The position numbers and the translations under genes are program-made. 48,206 nucleotides of DNA, from NCBI GenBank assembly GCA_017550425.1, contig JAFZPG010000001.1:1-48206 (forward strand), in the 5' to 3' direction. The stretch's first letter is position 1; the number at the start of each line of letters is the position of its first letter. Origin of the DNA: Lachnospiraceae bacterium. Its GTDB lineage: Bacteria > Bacillota > Clostridia > Lachnospirales > Lachnospiraceae. This document shows, piece by piece, positions 33,905-42,116 of this stretch. Under the pieces are notes generated by a model. It worked only from the letters and a program-made list of their open reading frames with translations, was not told where the DNA came from and ran no database searches.

Positions 33905-34078
33905 ATGGCATTTAAGATTTCTGACGCTTGCATCAGCTGTGGAACCTGCGAGGCTGCTTGCCCCGTTGCAGCTATCTGCGAAGGCAATGGCAAATTCGAG
34001 ATCAAATCCGATGTTTGCATCGACTGCGGTACCTGCGCAGGTGCTTGCCCGGTATCTGCTATTGAGCCGGAAGAGTAA
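33905..34078 (+). CDS. 2[4Fe-4S] ferredoxin
   Basis: This 57-residue protein carries two CxxCxxCxxxCP clusters, CISCGTCEAACPVAAI and CIDCGTCAGACPVSAI: a classical clostridial bacterial-type ferredoxin that carries electrons in the cytosol. AAAAAGGAGG precedes the ATG. It has its own strong promoter and terminator. It could supply electrons to the radical SAM activase or to pyruvate:ferredoxin chemistry, but it is a general carrier. Confidence 0.95.
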   Translation: MAFKISDACISCGTCEAACPVAAICEGNGKFEIKSDVCIDCGTCAGACPVSAIEPEE

Positions 34079-34117
34079 AGACTTCAATTAAGACAGATAA
34101 ATAGCAAGACAAAAAGC

Positions 34118-34151
34118 CCGCCCGGTTTGGTTAGCAAACCGGGCGGTTTTT
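34118..34151. terminator. Bidirectional terminator between ferredoxin and dnaB
   Basis: An 11-bp stem (CCGCCCGGTTT / AAACCGGGCGG) with a 7-base loop, TTTTT on the plus side and AAAAA before it for the minus strand. Confidence 0.9.
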
Positions 34152-34157
34152 GTATGT

Positions 34158-35519
34158 TTATCCGTTGTGCTGTTGCTCTCTCTTCTCGAGGTTTGCAAAC
34201 TTCGTGCGATCCGCGAGCCATGCGAGGTGCACGGTATCCGTTGGACCGTTACGCTGTTTCGCCACGATGACCTCGGCCAGGCCGGGATCCGACTCTTTAT
34301 TATAGTAGTTGTCGCGGTACAGGAACATAACTACATCGGCATCCTGCTCGATGGCACCGGACTCACGCAGATCCGACAGCATGGGCCGGTGGTCCGTTCG
34401 TGTCTCGCAGGCACGTGACAACTGGGACAATGCGATCACGGGCACCTTCAGTTCTCTGGCCAGTGCTTTCAGCGAACGCGAGATCTCGGAGATCTCCTGC
34501 TGGCGGCTGTCCGAGGAACGTCCGCTGCCGCTCATGAGCTGCAGGTAGTCGATGATGATGAGCTGCAGGTTTTTTTCCAGTTTATACTTTCGAGCCTTCG
34601 ACCGAAGTTCATTGACCGTGATACCGGGAGTATCGTCAATGATCAGGTTCGCCTTCGCAATGCGGTTCGTCGCCTCTACGATGTCATACCAGTCCGTGTC
34701 GCTCAGTTTACCGGTACGAAGTTTCTGGGAGTCGACGCCGGACTCCATGGAAAGCAGACGGTTACCCAACTGCGCGGCCGACATTTCCAAACTGAAGATC
34801 GCCACGGAATAATTCTTCCGGACGGCAGCATACTGCGCCACATTCAGCACGAAGGCCGTCTTACCCATGGAAGGACGGGCCGCCATCAGGATCAGGTCAG
34901 AATTCTGCAGGCCGGTGGTCATGTAATCCAGATCGGTAAATCCGGTCGGAATACCGGTCACGGTGGAACTGCTTTTGGAAGCATTCTCGATCTTCTCGAT
35001 GACTTCCATCATAACGTCGTTGATCGGCTTTCCGTCGCTCGTATCGCGGCTCTGGAGGAAGGAAAATACGTCTTTCTCCGTGCGTGCCAGGATCTCATCC
35101 AGAGAGGTCTGACCGCCATAGCAGACCGAAGACAACTCTTCGTTGATCTTGATCAAACGGCGCATCATGGACTTCTCGTACACGATCTGCGCATATTGGG
35201 CAATATTGACCGAACTCGATACGGTGTACAGGATGTCGCGAAGCGCATCCAAAGAAAGCATCTCCTCCGGAAAATCCTTCTGGCGAAGATGGTTCTGCAA
35301 AGTAACGATATCTACGCTCTCATCCGGGATCTCGCCGGAATCGTGCATGGCAACAATGGTGTCAAACATGACACCATACTGCTTGTTATAAAAATCCGAA
35401 GATCTCAGTTTATCGGTGGCGGTGGTGATCGCGTCCCGGCTCATCAGCATGGAACCGATGACCGCGCGCTCCGCCTCGTTATTTGCCGGAATGACCCGTT
35501 TGATGATATCCTCTTCCAT
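34158..35519 (-). CDS. dnaB: Replicative DNA helicase DnaB
   Basis: This 453-residue helicase unwinds DNA ahead of the fork. It has the N-terminal domain PANNEAERAVIGSMLMSRDA, Walker A ARPSMGKT, Walker B LIIIDYLQLMSG, and the DnaB signature QQEISEISRSLKALARELKV with ALSQLSRACETRTDHRPMLS (arginine-finger region). AAAGGAGCGGT precedes the ATG. It sits with rplI and gdpP as in many Firmicutes. Length is normal and there is no intein. Confidence 0.97.
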   Translation of the reverse strand: MEEDIIKRVIPANNEAERAVIGSMLMSRDAITTATDKLRSSDFYNKQYGVMFDTIVAMHDSGEIPDESVDIVTLQNHLRQKDFPEEMLSLDALRDILYTVSSSVNIAQYAQIVYEKSMMRRLIKINEELSSVCYGGQTSLDEILARTEKDVFSFLQSRDTSDGKPINDVMMEVIEKIENASKSSSTVTGIPTGFTDLDYMTTGLQNSDLILMAARPSMGKTAFVLNVAQYAAVRKNYSVAIFSLEMSAAQLGNRLLSMESGVDSQKLRTGKLSDTDWYDIVEATNRIAKANLIIDDTPGITVNELRSKARKYKLEKNLQLIIIDYLQLMSGSGRSSDSRQQEISEISRSLKALARELKVPVIALSQLSRACETRTDHRPMLSDLRESGAIEQDADVVMFLYRDNYYNKESDPGLAEVIVAKQRNGPTDTVHLAWLADRTKFANLEKREQQHNG

Positions 35520-35594
35520 ACCGCTCCTTTGCCACAGGCAGTCGGGGCTGCCTCTTGATCTGCTTTAAGAAGGCCCGCGACCGAGTCAATGATC

Positions 35595-36041
35595 TCAGCC
35601 TTCCGTCACCTTCACGGTAAGCTGGCCGGTCACGTTTTTGTGGAGTTTGATCGGTACGATCACGGTGCCGACCATACGGATGGGCTCATCCAGCTGCATC
35701 TTCTTTTTATCGATGTCCAGGCCCAGCTGCTTCTTAGCTTCCGCAGCGATCTCCTTCGTAGATACGGAGCCGAACACACGGCCGCCCTCGCCGCACTTCA
35801 CGGGGATAGTTACGATCTTGCCCTCGAAGGAAGCCGCCTGCTTGCGCGCCTCTTCCTCGCGCTCCTCTTCTTCTTTCGCCGCGCGGAACTTCTGCGCCGC
35901 TAGGTCCGTCAGGTTTTTATTATTTGCCTCGATACCGACCTTCTTCGGCAGGAGGAAGTTGCGGGCGTACCCGTCATTTACCTTAACGATCTCACCCTTT
36001 TTACCCAGGGCTTTTACATCCTGTAACAATATGATCTCCAT
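35595..36041 (-). CDS. rplI: Ribosomal protein L9
   Basis: 148 residues beginning [20 protein letters not shown], then [19 protein letters not shown], the classic L9 N-domain. A Lys/Glu-rich long helix joins it to the C-terminal RNA-binding domain. GGAGAG precedes the ATG. The gene begins 3 bases after the gdpP stop. Confidence 0.97.
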   Translation of the reverse strand: MEIILLQDVKALGKKGEIVKVNDGYARNFLLPKKVGIEANNKNLTDLAAQKFRAAKEEEEREEEARKQAASFEGKIVTIPVKCGEGGRVFGSVSTKEIAAEAKKQLGLDIDKKKMQLDEPIRMVGTVIVPIKLHKNVTGQLTVKVTEG

Positions 36042-36044
36042 TGA

Positions 36045-38093
36045 TTAAATCTCTCCATTCTCCCGCATCTGACATACGGTGTTTTTCACCAGATCGTACG
36101 CGCTGTCAATGCTGATGCCTGAAAGCTGTGCTCCGGCTACGCTCATATGGCCGCCGCCGCCCAGTTTCTCCATGATGACCTGTACATTCACCTCATCGAT
36201 GGAACGCGCGCTGATGTAGATCTTTCCGTTGAAATCCGCCAGGACGAAGCTGGCCTGGATCCCGCGGATATTCAGTAATTCATTGGCCGCCTGGGCCGCT
36301 ACGACGTTCAGGTTATCGCAGCCTGCGCCTGCGCAGATACCAATGGTAAAATTCTCGCAGAATACTTCCGCATGGTTAATGGTGTTCGCGCGGATCTTGT
36401 ACTCTTTCATGTCATCGCGGAACATCTTGCGCACACGGGTCACGTCCGCGCCGCTGCGGCGCAGGAAAGCAGCCGCCTCAAAGGTACGGATACCGGTCTT
36501 ATTGATGAAATTATTGGTATCCATCACGATACCGGAATACAAAGCGTCCGCGTCGAGCGGCTTGATCTTCAGATCCTCGGCATAATACTGCAGGATCTCC
36601 GCAACCATTTCACAGGCAGAAGAAGCATAGGGCTCGATGTAGGACAGCACCGCGTTCTCCACGCGCTCGTCGGTCTGGCGATGGTGGTCCAGGATGACCA
36701 CGTTTTTCACCGCATTGACCAGCTGAGGACACTCGGTGTAGCTGGGACGGTTGACATCCACGATCACGAGGACGGTGTCGCCGCCCGCCATAGCCAGAGC
36801 CTCTTCCGACTTAATGAAGAGGTTCGGCTCATAGTCGGGATTATCCGTAAAACGGTCGATCAGCGGCTTCTCAGCGGGGCCTACGCGCTCCAGGACAATG
36901 TATGCGCGCTTACCGGAATGTTTCGCCGCGCGATACACACCGATCGCCGCGCCGATACAGTCGACGTCGCTGAAATGATGGCCCATGATCAGGACCTTTT
37001 CCTTCGTCTCGATCAGTTCACGCAGGGCATGTGCCTTTACACGCGCCTTAACACGCGTGGTCTTCTCGAGTGTATGCGTCTTGCCGCCAAAATATTCGAC
37101 GGACTTACCGTTCTTAACTACGGCCTGATCGCCGCCGCGGCCCAACGCCAGATCGATCGCCGTGCGTGCGTACTCGTAATTCTGGATCGCGGACTCACCG
37201 TTGATGCCGACACCGATACTGATGGTGACCGACATGTCGTTGCCGATATTGACCGATTTTGCCTCTTCCAAAACAGAGAAGCGGTTCTCCTTCATCGCCG
37301 GCAGATATTCCATCGTGCCGATGTAGAGGTATTTGTCTTTCTCCAGTTTGCGGAGAATGCCGTGGTATTCCGAGAAATACTGGTTGATCTTACGGTCTAC
37401 GAGAGCCACCAGCAGGGACTTACGCACGTCCTCCAGGTTCTCCAGCGCTTCCTCGTAGTTATCCATGTAGATCAGCGCAACGACCTGTTTGTTGTCCTGG
37501 TAGAGTTTCCGCGTCTGCAGGATCTCAGTCGTATCATAGAGATAGATCGCGAACAGTTCGATGTCCGCCCGATCCACGTCGCGCGTCATCTCGTCCATCA
37601 GGTTCGTCATCTCGATCCGATGTGCCGTCAGGTGATAATTGCGTTCCTCACGCACTACATCCGCCTCGGTCTCGTCCTCACCGTCGTGCGGCAACAAATG
37701 GCCATCCTCGGTGCCAAACAGGGAAAACAACGTTTTTTTCTTGAACTCTTTATCATTGACCAGACCGGAAAATGCCCGGTTCGCCCAGAGGAACCGGCCC
37801 TTCTCGTCGCACATCGCATAAGGCACCTTCATATCGGTAAGAAGGTTCTTCTGGATCTGCGCATAGTCCGATCCATATTCGATCAGATCCTTCAGCAAAG
37901 TTTTGCGCCGGTACATATAGAAGAATATGCACGCCGCGATGTACAGCACGATCACTCCGCTCACGATGTAACCGCTGCGGCGATCCGTCAAATATACGAA
38001 GACATTTGCGATGATCAAGACCAGACACATCCAAATGGGCCACTGAAGGCTGGCATAAAAACCGCGCTTCAGATTATGTTTTCGCATCTGCAT
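36045..38093 (-). CDS. gdpP: GdpP-type cyclic-di-AMP phosphodiesterase
   Basis: This 682-residue membrane enzyme cleaves c-di-AMP. Two membrane helices (about residues 15-58) are followed by a PAS-like domain (VPYAMCDEKGRFLWANRAFS), a degenerate GGDEF domain and a DHH/DHHA1 phosphoesterase. The DHH part shows LIMGHHFSDVDCIGAAIG, VVILDHHRQTDERVENAV and C-terminal GGGGHMSVAGAQ. Length and order match Bacillus GdpP. GGGGG precedes the ATG at a good distance. It shares an operon with rplI and dnaB. An upstream -10-like box lies at 38189-38194. Confidence 0.95.
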   Translation of the reverse strand: MQMRKHNLKRGFYASLQWPIWMCLVLIIANVFVYLTDRRSGYIVSGVIVLYIAACIFFYMYRRKTLLKDLIEYGSDYAQIQKNLLTDMKVPYAMCDEKGRFLWANRAFSGLVNDKEFKKKTLFSLFGTEDGHLLPHDGEDETEADVVREERNYHLTAHRIEMTNLMDEMTRDVDRADIELFAIYLYDTTEILQTRKLYQDNKQVVALIYMDNYEEALENLEDVRKSLLVALVDRKINQYFSEYHGILRKLEKDKYLYIGTMEYLPAMKENRFSVLEEAKSVNIGNDMSVTISIGVGINGESAIQNYEYARTAIDLALGRGGDQAVVKNGKSVEYFGGKTHTLEKTTRVKARVKAHALRELIETKEKVLIMGHHFSDVDCIGAAIGVYRAAKHSGKRAYIVLERVGPAEKPLIDRFTDNPDYEPNLFIKSEEALAMAGGDTVLVIVDVNRPSYTECPQLVNAVKNVVILDHHRQTDERVENAVLSYIEPYASSACEMVAEILQYYAEDLKIKPLDADALYSGIVMDTNNFINKTGIRTFEAAAFLRRSGADVTRVRKMFRDDMKEYKIRANTINHAEVFCENFTIGICAGAGCDNLNVVAAQAANELLNIRGIQASFVLADFNGKIYISARSIDEVNVQVIMEKLGGGGHMSVAGAQLSGISIDSAYDLVKNTVCQMRENGEI

Positions 38094-38188
38094 TCACATA
38101 CCCCCTAGGTACTGACAAAAGTCTCTGTGATTACGAAGTGTTTCAAACCTGCGCCGGCGGGCGGACCCGCGGGCACCATACCAGTGTT

Positions 38189-38217
38189 AGTATACCACTT
38201 TTCCGCAAAAAAATAAA
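38189..38217 (-). promoter_or_regulatory. Candidate promoter of the gdpP-rplI-dnaB operon
   Basis: On the minus strand, TATACT (38189-38194) with a poor -35 TTTATT 17 bases upstream. The stretch between it and the gene has G/C-rich inverted segments. Confidence 0.45.
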
Positions 38218-38352
38218 GCACTTTCATTTTCCCGCGGGCAATGCACTCCCTGGGGTGTATATACTCAGGGCGGCCGGGGTGCGATCCCTCCGGGCAGGTT
38301 CCCTGCGCCGGAAAAACTGTCGTGCGTCTCACAGCCGGATTCAGGGATCCCG

Positions 38353-38391
38353 CTTCGAACTTCGGAGTTTTCCTGATGAAAACTCCTCGTC
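38353..38391 (+). repeat. Hairpin repeat element, copy 1
   Basis: CTTCGAACTTCGG followed by a hairpin of GGAGTTTTC and GAAAACTCC around CTGAT, then TCGTC. A similar unit occurs in the opposite direction at 38792-38829. Confidence 0.6.
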
Positions 38392-38754
38392 TAGCGCTCC
38401 GGCCGGTCTTGTGGACCGTCCTCCGTCCCTGATCCGGCAGTTCACGCGCAACGTTTTTCCAAGGCTCGCTCACATGCCCGTCGAGGATCGCCCCCAGCCG
38501 CCCCGCTCTACTCCAGGGATTGCACACGGGAAAATATACCAAAAAGGCAAAAAGAATGCTTCATCCAAATCCAAGTAAGACTCGCTCGTGGATATCTGAG
38601 CCTCACTTCAACAATGAAATCAGGCCGTCAAAAACTCCCCCGACTGCAAACGCCTTCCTCGGCGGGCGAACCCGTGCCGATCGCGCCGTGCGGCTTTTGA
38701 GAGGCCATGTGAACGAGCGTTGAAAAACACCCCAAATGAGGAGGAGAAACCGAG
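38392..38754. other. Non-coding G/C-rich stretch between repeat copies
   Basis: This part of the gap between gdpP and rpsR has only short frames with no ribosome binding site or family motif. Apart from 38740-38751, which is an arm of the nested inverted repeat, I see no gene in it. Confidence 0.5.
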
Positions 38755-38852
38755 GCAAAAACCATGTCGTCCAAGACTGGTTTTTGCGGCCGACGAGGGG
38801 TTCCCATCAAGGGAACGCCGAAGTTCGAGCCGGGCCCTCAGGTTTCTCCTCC
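38740..38852. repeat. Nested inverted-repeat element containing hairpin copy 2
   Basis: Outer arms GGAGGAGAAACC (38740-38751) and GGTTTCTCCTCC (38841-38852) enclose a hairpin GCAAAAACCA/TGGTTTTTGC (38755-38787). They also enclose the reverse copy of the repeat at 38792-38829, whose hairpin is GGTTCCC/GGGAAC. The layout is that of a folded RNA or a small non-autonomous mobile element. Confidence 0.55.
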
Positions 38853-38944
38853 GAAAGAGGGGCTTGTTTTTCAGCGCAGTGAACCTGCCCACGCAAAAGC
38901 CGTGCGGCGCGGTGACCCTCACCGAGTTCGCTGCAAAAAAGAAG

Positions 38945-38970
38945 CGGGCGACTGCGTCTGCAGTCGCCCG
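38945..38970 (-). terminator. Terminator of the rpsF-ssb-rpsR operon
   Basis: An 11-bp perfect stem (CGGGCGACTGC / GCAGTCGCCCG) with loop GTCT. On the minus strand it is followed by CTTCTTTTTT. Confidence 0.88.
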
Positions 38971-39011
38971 TTTGCTCTCAAACATATGTTAACGCGTGAT
39001 CCGCGCTCAGA

Positions 39012-39275
39012 TTATTCTACCGTGTAAGGTAACAAAGCAACGTGTCTTGCTCTCTTAACAGCGATGGTCAGAGCTCTCTGATGCTTTGCGCAAGTACCGG
39101 TAATTCTTCTGGGAAGGATCTTGCCTCTCTCAGAAACATACTTCTTTAATCTTGCTACATCCTTGTAGTCGATGGGCGTTGTATCGCCGCAGAATACGCA
39201 AACTTTCTTCTTTCTGCGGATACCGCTTCTTCTGGGTTTCGAAGCGTCTGCCTTATCGGTCTTATTGTATGCCAT
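39012..39275 (-). CDS. rpsR: Ribosomal protein S18
   Basis: 87 residues with [40 protein letters not shown] and the C-terminal [20 protein letters not shown]. It is of the zinc-binding (C+) type, with Cys pairs in VCVFC and a further Cys/His in TCAKHQ. AAGGAGG precedes the ATG. It follows ssb by 30 bases. Confidence 0.97.
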   Translation of the reverse strand: MAYNKTDKADASKPRRSGIRRKKKVCVFCGDTTPIDYKDVARLKKYVSERGKILPRRITGTCAKHQRALTIAVKRARHVALLPYTVE

Positions 39276-39305
39276 TATAGTTGCCTCCTTAAAAATTCAT
39301 CGGTT

Positions 39306-39791
39306 TTAATTGAACGGTAATCCTTCGTCATCTACGCCATCCGGAATGTTCATGAAACCTTCCTGAGATGCTGCGGCACCGGTATCAAACGATGCGGAAG
39401 CATTTGAAGGAGCGGGACGGGACTCGGTATATCCGCCGCCGTTTCCGGCTGCTGCGGCTTTACTCTCCGCGAACTCAATGTCCTCGGCAACTACATCGGT
39501 AGTATATACGCGCTGGCCATCACGATTGGTGTAACTTCCGGTCTGAATACGTCCGGTAAGAATAACCTTGGTTCCCTGATGGAGATATTTCTCCGCGAAC
39601 TCACCCTGGCGGTCAAAAGCAACACATCCGATGAAATCGGCGGTCTGCTCCTGCCCGTTGTTATCGTTGGAACGGCCTCTGCGGCGATCTACGGCCAATG
39701 TAAATCTGGCAATCGCCATCTGTCTCTCGCCCTGAGAATATGTAACATTCGGATCCTTGGTCAAACGACCTACTAAAATAACCTTATTCAT
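39306..39791 (-). CDS. ssb: Single-stranded DNA-binding protein
   Basis: 161 residues with the SSB OB-fold (MNKVILVGRLTKDPNVTYSQ, ARFTLAVDRR, FIGCVAFDRQGEFAEKYLHQ, VILTGRIQTGSYTNRDGQRV). A Gly/Ala/Ser/Pro-rich linker leads to the acidic protein-interaction tail ending DGVDDEGLPFN. GGGAGG precedes the ATG. It lies between rpsF and rpsR as usual. Confidence 0.97.
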   Translation of the reverse strand: MNKVILVGRLTKDPNVTYSQGERQMAIARFTLAVDRRRGRSNDNNGQEQTADFIGCVAFDRQGEFAEKYLHQGTKVILTGRIQTGSYTNRDGQRVYTTDVVAEDIEFAESKAAAAGNGGGYTESRPAPSNASASFDTGAAASQEGFMNIPDGVDDEGLPFN

Positions 39792-39838
39792 AAATTACCT
39801 CCCGCCTGTACCGTAAACAGGCTTGTGGCAGTCCAGCC

Positions 39839-40129
39839 TTACTGAACTTCTTTCTTTACGCAAAGGAATCTAAGCACGGATTCCATCAAACGAACCCGGT
39901 TCTCAACCTGAGCGGGGCAATCTGCCGGAGCTTCAAAGTTGATGATGCTGTAGTATGCTTCTCTCATCTTCTGAATCTCGTAAGCGAGCTTCTTTTTACC
40001 CCAGTCATCCACACTTTCAACGGTGCCGCCGAAACGTGTGATATACTTCTGGACTTTCTCGAGAGCAGCAGTTCTTTCCTCATCTTCGAGCTTTGCGCTG
40101 ACAACTACAATCATTTCGTATTTGCTCAT
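39839..40129 (-). CDS. rpsF: Ribosomal protein S6
   Basis: 96 residues: MSKYEMIVVVSAKLEDEERT, ITRFGGTVESVDDWGKKKLA and YEIQKMREAYYSIINFEAP are standard S6 blocks. Start 40129 follows AAAAGGAGG; a longer frame upstream is in the leader. First gene of the rpsF-ssb-rpsR operon. Confidence 0.96.
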   Translation of the reverse strand: MSKYEMIVVVSAKLEDEERTAALEKVQKYITRFGGTVESVDDWGKKKLAYEIQKMREAYYSIINFEAPADCPAQVENRVRLMESVLRFLCVKKEVQ

Positions 40130-40140
40130 GCGTTCTGTAC

Positions 40141-40247
40141 CTCCTTTTGGTCTCTGGCCCCTTTCTGCGCCCTGTACGAATGCGGATCGCACGATCCGTA
40201 AAACGTCCCAAACGCTAAGGAGCAAGGAAATAAATAATATATCACGA
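40141..40247 (-). promoter_or_regulatory. Leader of the rpsF operon, possible S6:S18 binding element
   Basis: About 100 bases of 5' leader with hairpin CGGATCG/CGATCCG (40183-40198) and flanking ACG/CGT pairs. Firmicute rpsF leaders often carry an S6:S18-binding motif for feedback control; I cannot confirm its conserved bulge here. Confidence 0.35.
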
Positions 40248-40253
40248 ATCGAG

Positions 40254-40282
40254 ATTATACCATAGATACGCAAGGATTGCAA
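40254..40282 (-). promoter_or_regulatory. Promoter of the rpsF operon
   Basis: TTGCAA (40277-40282) and TATAAT (40254-40259) on the minus strand, spacer 17. Confidence 0.8.
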
Positions 40283-40291
40283 GCACTTTTT

Positions 40292-40492
40292 TTATTTCTC
40301 GCCCGACTCCTTTTTCTTCTCTTTCGGCATGCGCAAATTCTTCTCCACGAGCTTCCGCGGCACCATGATCTGGCGTCCGCAGCCCATGCATTTCAAACGG
40401 AAGTCCATGCCCACGCGCAGGATCTGCCATTCATTGGCCCCACAAGGATGCCCTCTTTTCAAAACTATGATCTCACCGACCTGAAACTCCAT
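40292..40492 (-). CDS. DUF951-family protein
   Basis: 66 residues with MEFQVGEIIVLKRGHPCGAN, ILRVGMDFRLKCMGCGRQIM and VPRKLVEKNLR. The Cys pattern (HPCG, CMGCG) may bind zinc. This small family is common beside housekeeping genes in Firmicutes and its role is unknown. AAGGAAGG precedes the ATG at 40492; the frame to 40516 overlaps the sirtuin gene. Confidence 0.85.
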   Translation of the reverse strand: MEFQVGEIIVLKRGHPCGANEWQILRVGMDFRLKCMGCGRQIMVPRKLVEKNLRMPKEKKKESGEK

Positions 40493-40512
40493 ATAACCTT
40501 CCTTTTTGCGGA

Positions 40513-41259
40513 TCACTCCGTTTTTCCTTCCACGATCTCCAGCGCTTCTTTCATGACCTGACCGATGGGCCTGCGGATGATAAGATCCGCGATGCTGTCG
40601 CGAGAGGTCGCGTCGCGGTTGATCAGCACGATCTTATTTCCGCGGAAATAATTGATGAGTCCTGCGGCCGGATACACTGCCAGGGAAGTCCCGCCGATGA
40701 CCAGCACCTTCGCTCTGCGAATGTGTGACACCGAACGGTCAATGACATACGAATCCAATCCTTCCTCATAAAGTACGACATCCGGTTTGATCGTGCCGCC
40801 GCATTTCTCACATTTCGGCACGCCCGTGCTGTTGATGATCGCATCCAGTCCGTAAAACTGTCGGCACTTCATGCAGTAGTTGCGATGCACGCTTCCGTGC
40901 AGCTCCAGCACCTCTTTGCTGCCCGCTTTCTGGTGCAGGCCGTCTATATTCTGGGTAATGACCGCCTTCACGATGCCCATCTCCTCCAGCCGCGCCAACG
41001 ATGTGTGCGCAGGGTTCGGCTCTGCATCCTTAAAGATCATCTTATCGCGATAGAAACGGTAGAATTCCTCCGTGTGCGCATGGAAATAGGTCGCGCTGAG
41101 GATCGTCTCCGGCGGCACGCTGTACGACTGGTTGTATAAGCCGTCAACACTGCGGAAATCCGGGATCTTACTCTCTGTGGAAACGCCGGCGCCTCCGAAG
41201 AAGACCACATCCCCGTATTCTTTCATCCATTCGGCAAATTGTTTCACTTGTTCATCCAT
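40513..41259 (-). CDS. NAD-dependent protein deacylase (Sir2/CobB)
   Basis: This 248-residue sirtuin removes acyl groups from lysines using NAD. It has [16 protein letters not shown] (NAD loop), [14 protein letters not shown] (catalytic region), [11 protein letters not shown] (catalytic His), zinc Cys pairs in CMKC and CEKC, and [17 protein letters not shown] precedes the ATG. The DUF951 gene follows on the same strand. A standard family member. Confidence 0.95.
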   Translation of the reverse strand: MDEQVKQFAEWMKEYGDVVFFGGAGVSTESKIPDFRSVDGLYNQSYSVPPETILSATYFHAHTEEFYRFYRDKMIFKDAEPNPAHTSLARLEEMGIVKAVITQNIDGLHQKAGSKEVLELHGSVHRNYCMKCRQFYGLDAIINSTGVPKCEKCGGTIKPDVVLYEEGLDSYVIDRSVSHIRRAKVLVIGGTSLAVYPAAGLINYFRGNKIVLINRDATSRDSIADLIIRRPIGQVMKEALEIVEGKTE

Positions 41260-41352
41260 GGCTTACGCCTCCTCTCGATCAAATCTGAAGGAATCCTTTC
41301 GCGAGCGGTACGCTCCGAAATCCTCCCCATATCACGCATTTTCACTATAAGT

Positions 41353-41381
41353 ATCATATCACAAAACGATCCCGTTCGCAA
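41353..41381 (-). promoter_or_regulatory. Promoter of the sirtuin gene
   Basis: TTGCGA (41376-41381) and TATGAT (41353-41358) on the minus strand, spacer 17. Confidence 0.6.
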
Positions 41382-41448
41382 TCAAAGGGTCTGAAAAATC
41401 ATTTTCCGAGAAGGAAAAAATATGATTTTTGCAAAAAATAGTTAAATA

Positions 41449-41505
41449 AGGGGTTGACAAAACCCCTCAAATCGTCTACTATTAGACTATAAATGATTTT
41501 CAAAA
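41449..41505 (+). promoter_or_regulatory. Promoter of the PadR gene with overlapping inverted repeat
   Basis: TTGACA (41454-41459) and TACTAT (41477-41482), spacer 17. An inverted repeat AGGGGTT/AACCCCT (41449-41467) covers the -35. GATTTT-C-AAAAATC palindromes lie just downstream. Autoregulation by PadR is possible. Confidence 0.6.
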
Positions 41506-41581
41506 ATCACCCGGCAGAGGCAGTGCGAACCAATCCTCGCCGAAAAACAAACAACACAATAACATGAATGGAGAAATTGCT

Positions 41582-41959
41582 ATGAAAAAAAGCGGAAAGA
41601 AAAGCGCACCCGAGAAGAGTGCATTGATCGAAAACCTGAAAAAAGGTATGACCGAACTGTTGGTTCTGAATGCATTGGATATTCGTCCCATGTACATCTA
41701 CGAACTGATCCAGGAAGTTAATGTTGACGTCCCCGAGAAGTGCCGCATCGCATATCCTTATGCTGCATTCTATCGTCTGATCGAAGCTAAGTGCATTACC
41801 GAGTCCGGTAAGAAGAACGCTGATGATCGTCTTCGCACCTACTACAAGATCACCGAGAAGGGCCGCAAGCGCCTTAAGACCATGAAGGACGATTATGCAC
41901 TGTATGTTAGCGCTATCGACAGCATTATGAAGCGCTCCGAGCAGTTAAAGAACGCATAA
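41582..41959 (+). CDS. PadR-family transcriptional regulator
   Basis: This 125-residue protein has a winged-helix PadR pattern: LKKGMTELLVLNALDIRPMY, IYELIQEVN, YPYAAFYRLIEAKCI and TYYKITEKGRKRLKTM. The basic N-terminus (KKSGKKSAPEKS) is unusual. Start 41582 follows GGAGA; an ATG 18 bases earlier is less well placed. PadR proteins usually repress a membrane transporter or stress gene. None is adjacent in the same direction, and the giant surface gene converges on it from the other side. Confidence 0.85.
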   Translation: MKKSGKKSAPEKSALIENLKKGMTELLVLNALDIRPMYIYELIQEVNVDVPEKCRIAYPYAAFYRLIEAKCITESGKKNADDRLRTYYKITEKGRKRLKTMKDDYALYVSAIDSIMKRSEQLKNA

Positions 41960-41990
41960 TATAGAACTATTCTTATTTAAGATTTGGCAT

Positions 41991-42025
41991 AAATGCGCAG
42001 GAGATCTTCTCCTGCGCATTTTTTT
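41991..42025 (+). terminator. Terminator of the PadR gene
   Basis: A 14-bp stem (AAATGCGCAGGAGA / TCTCCTGCGCATTT) and a T run. Confidence 0.9.
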
Positions 42026-42059
42026 AACTTTATTCCGTTTAGGACGACTTTGAAAAATT

Positions 42060-42095
42060 GAAGAGCCCCGCGGCCTTTCGGCTGCGGGGCTCTTC
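42060..42095 (-). terminator. Terminator of the giant surface-protein gene
   Basis: A 12-bp stem (GAAGAGCCCCGC / GCGGGGCTCTTC), with AATTTTTC following on the minus strand. Confidence 0.85.
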
Positions 42096-42116
42096 GATAT
42101 CTTATCCGGATATGGA

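Noticed and set aside
34118-34151. Hairpin beside dnaB as a mobile-element end
   Set aside because: It has the stem, loop and T/A runs of a bidirectional terminator, and no transposase or target duplication is visible.
38105-38992. Several 60-146 codon frames on both strands between gdpP and rpsR
   Set aside because: They overlap each other and the inverted repeats, are Arg/Pro/Ser-rich and lack ribosome binding sites.
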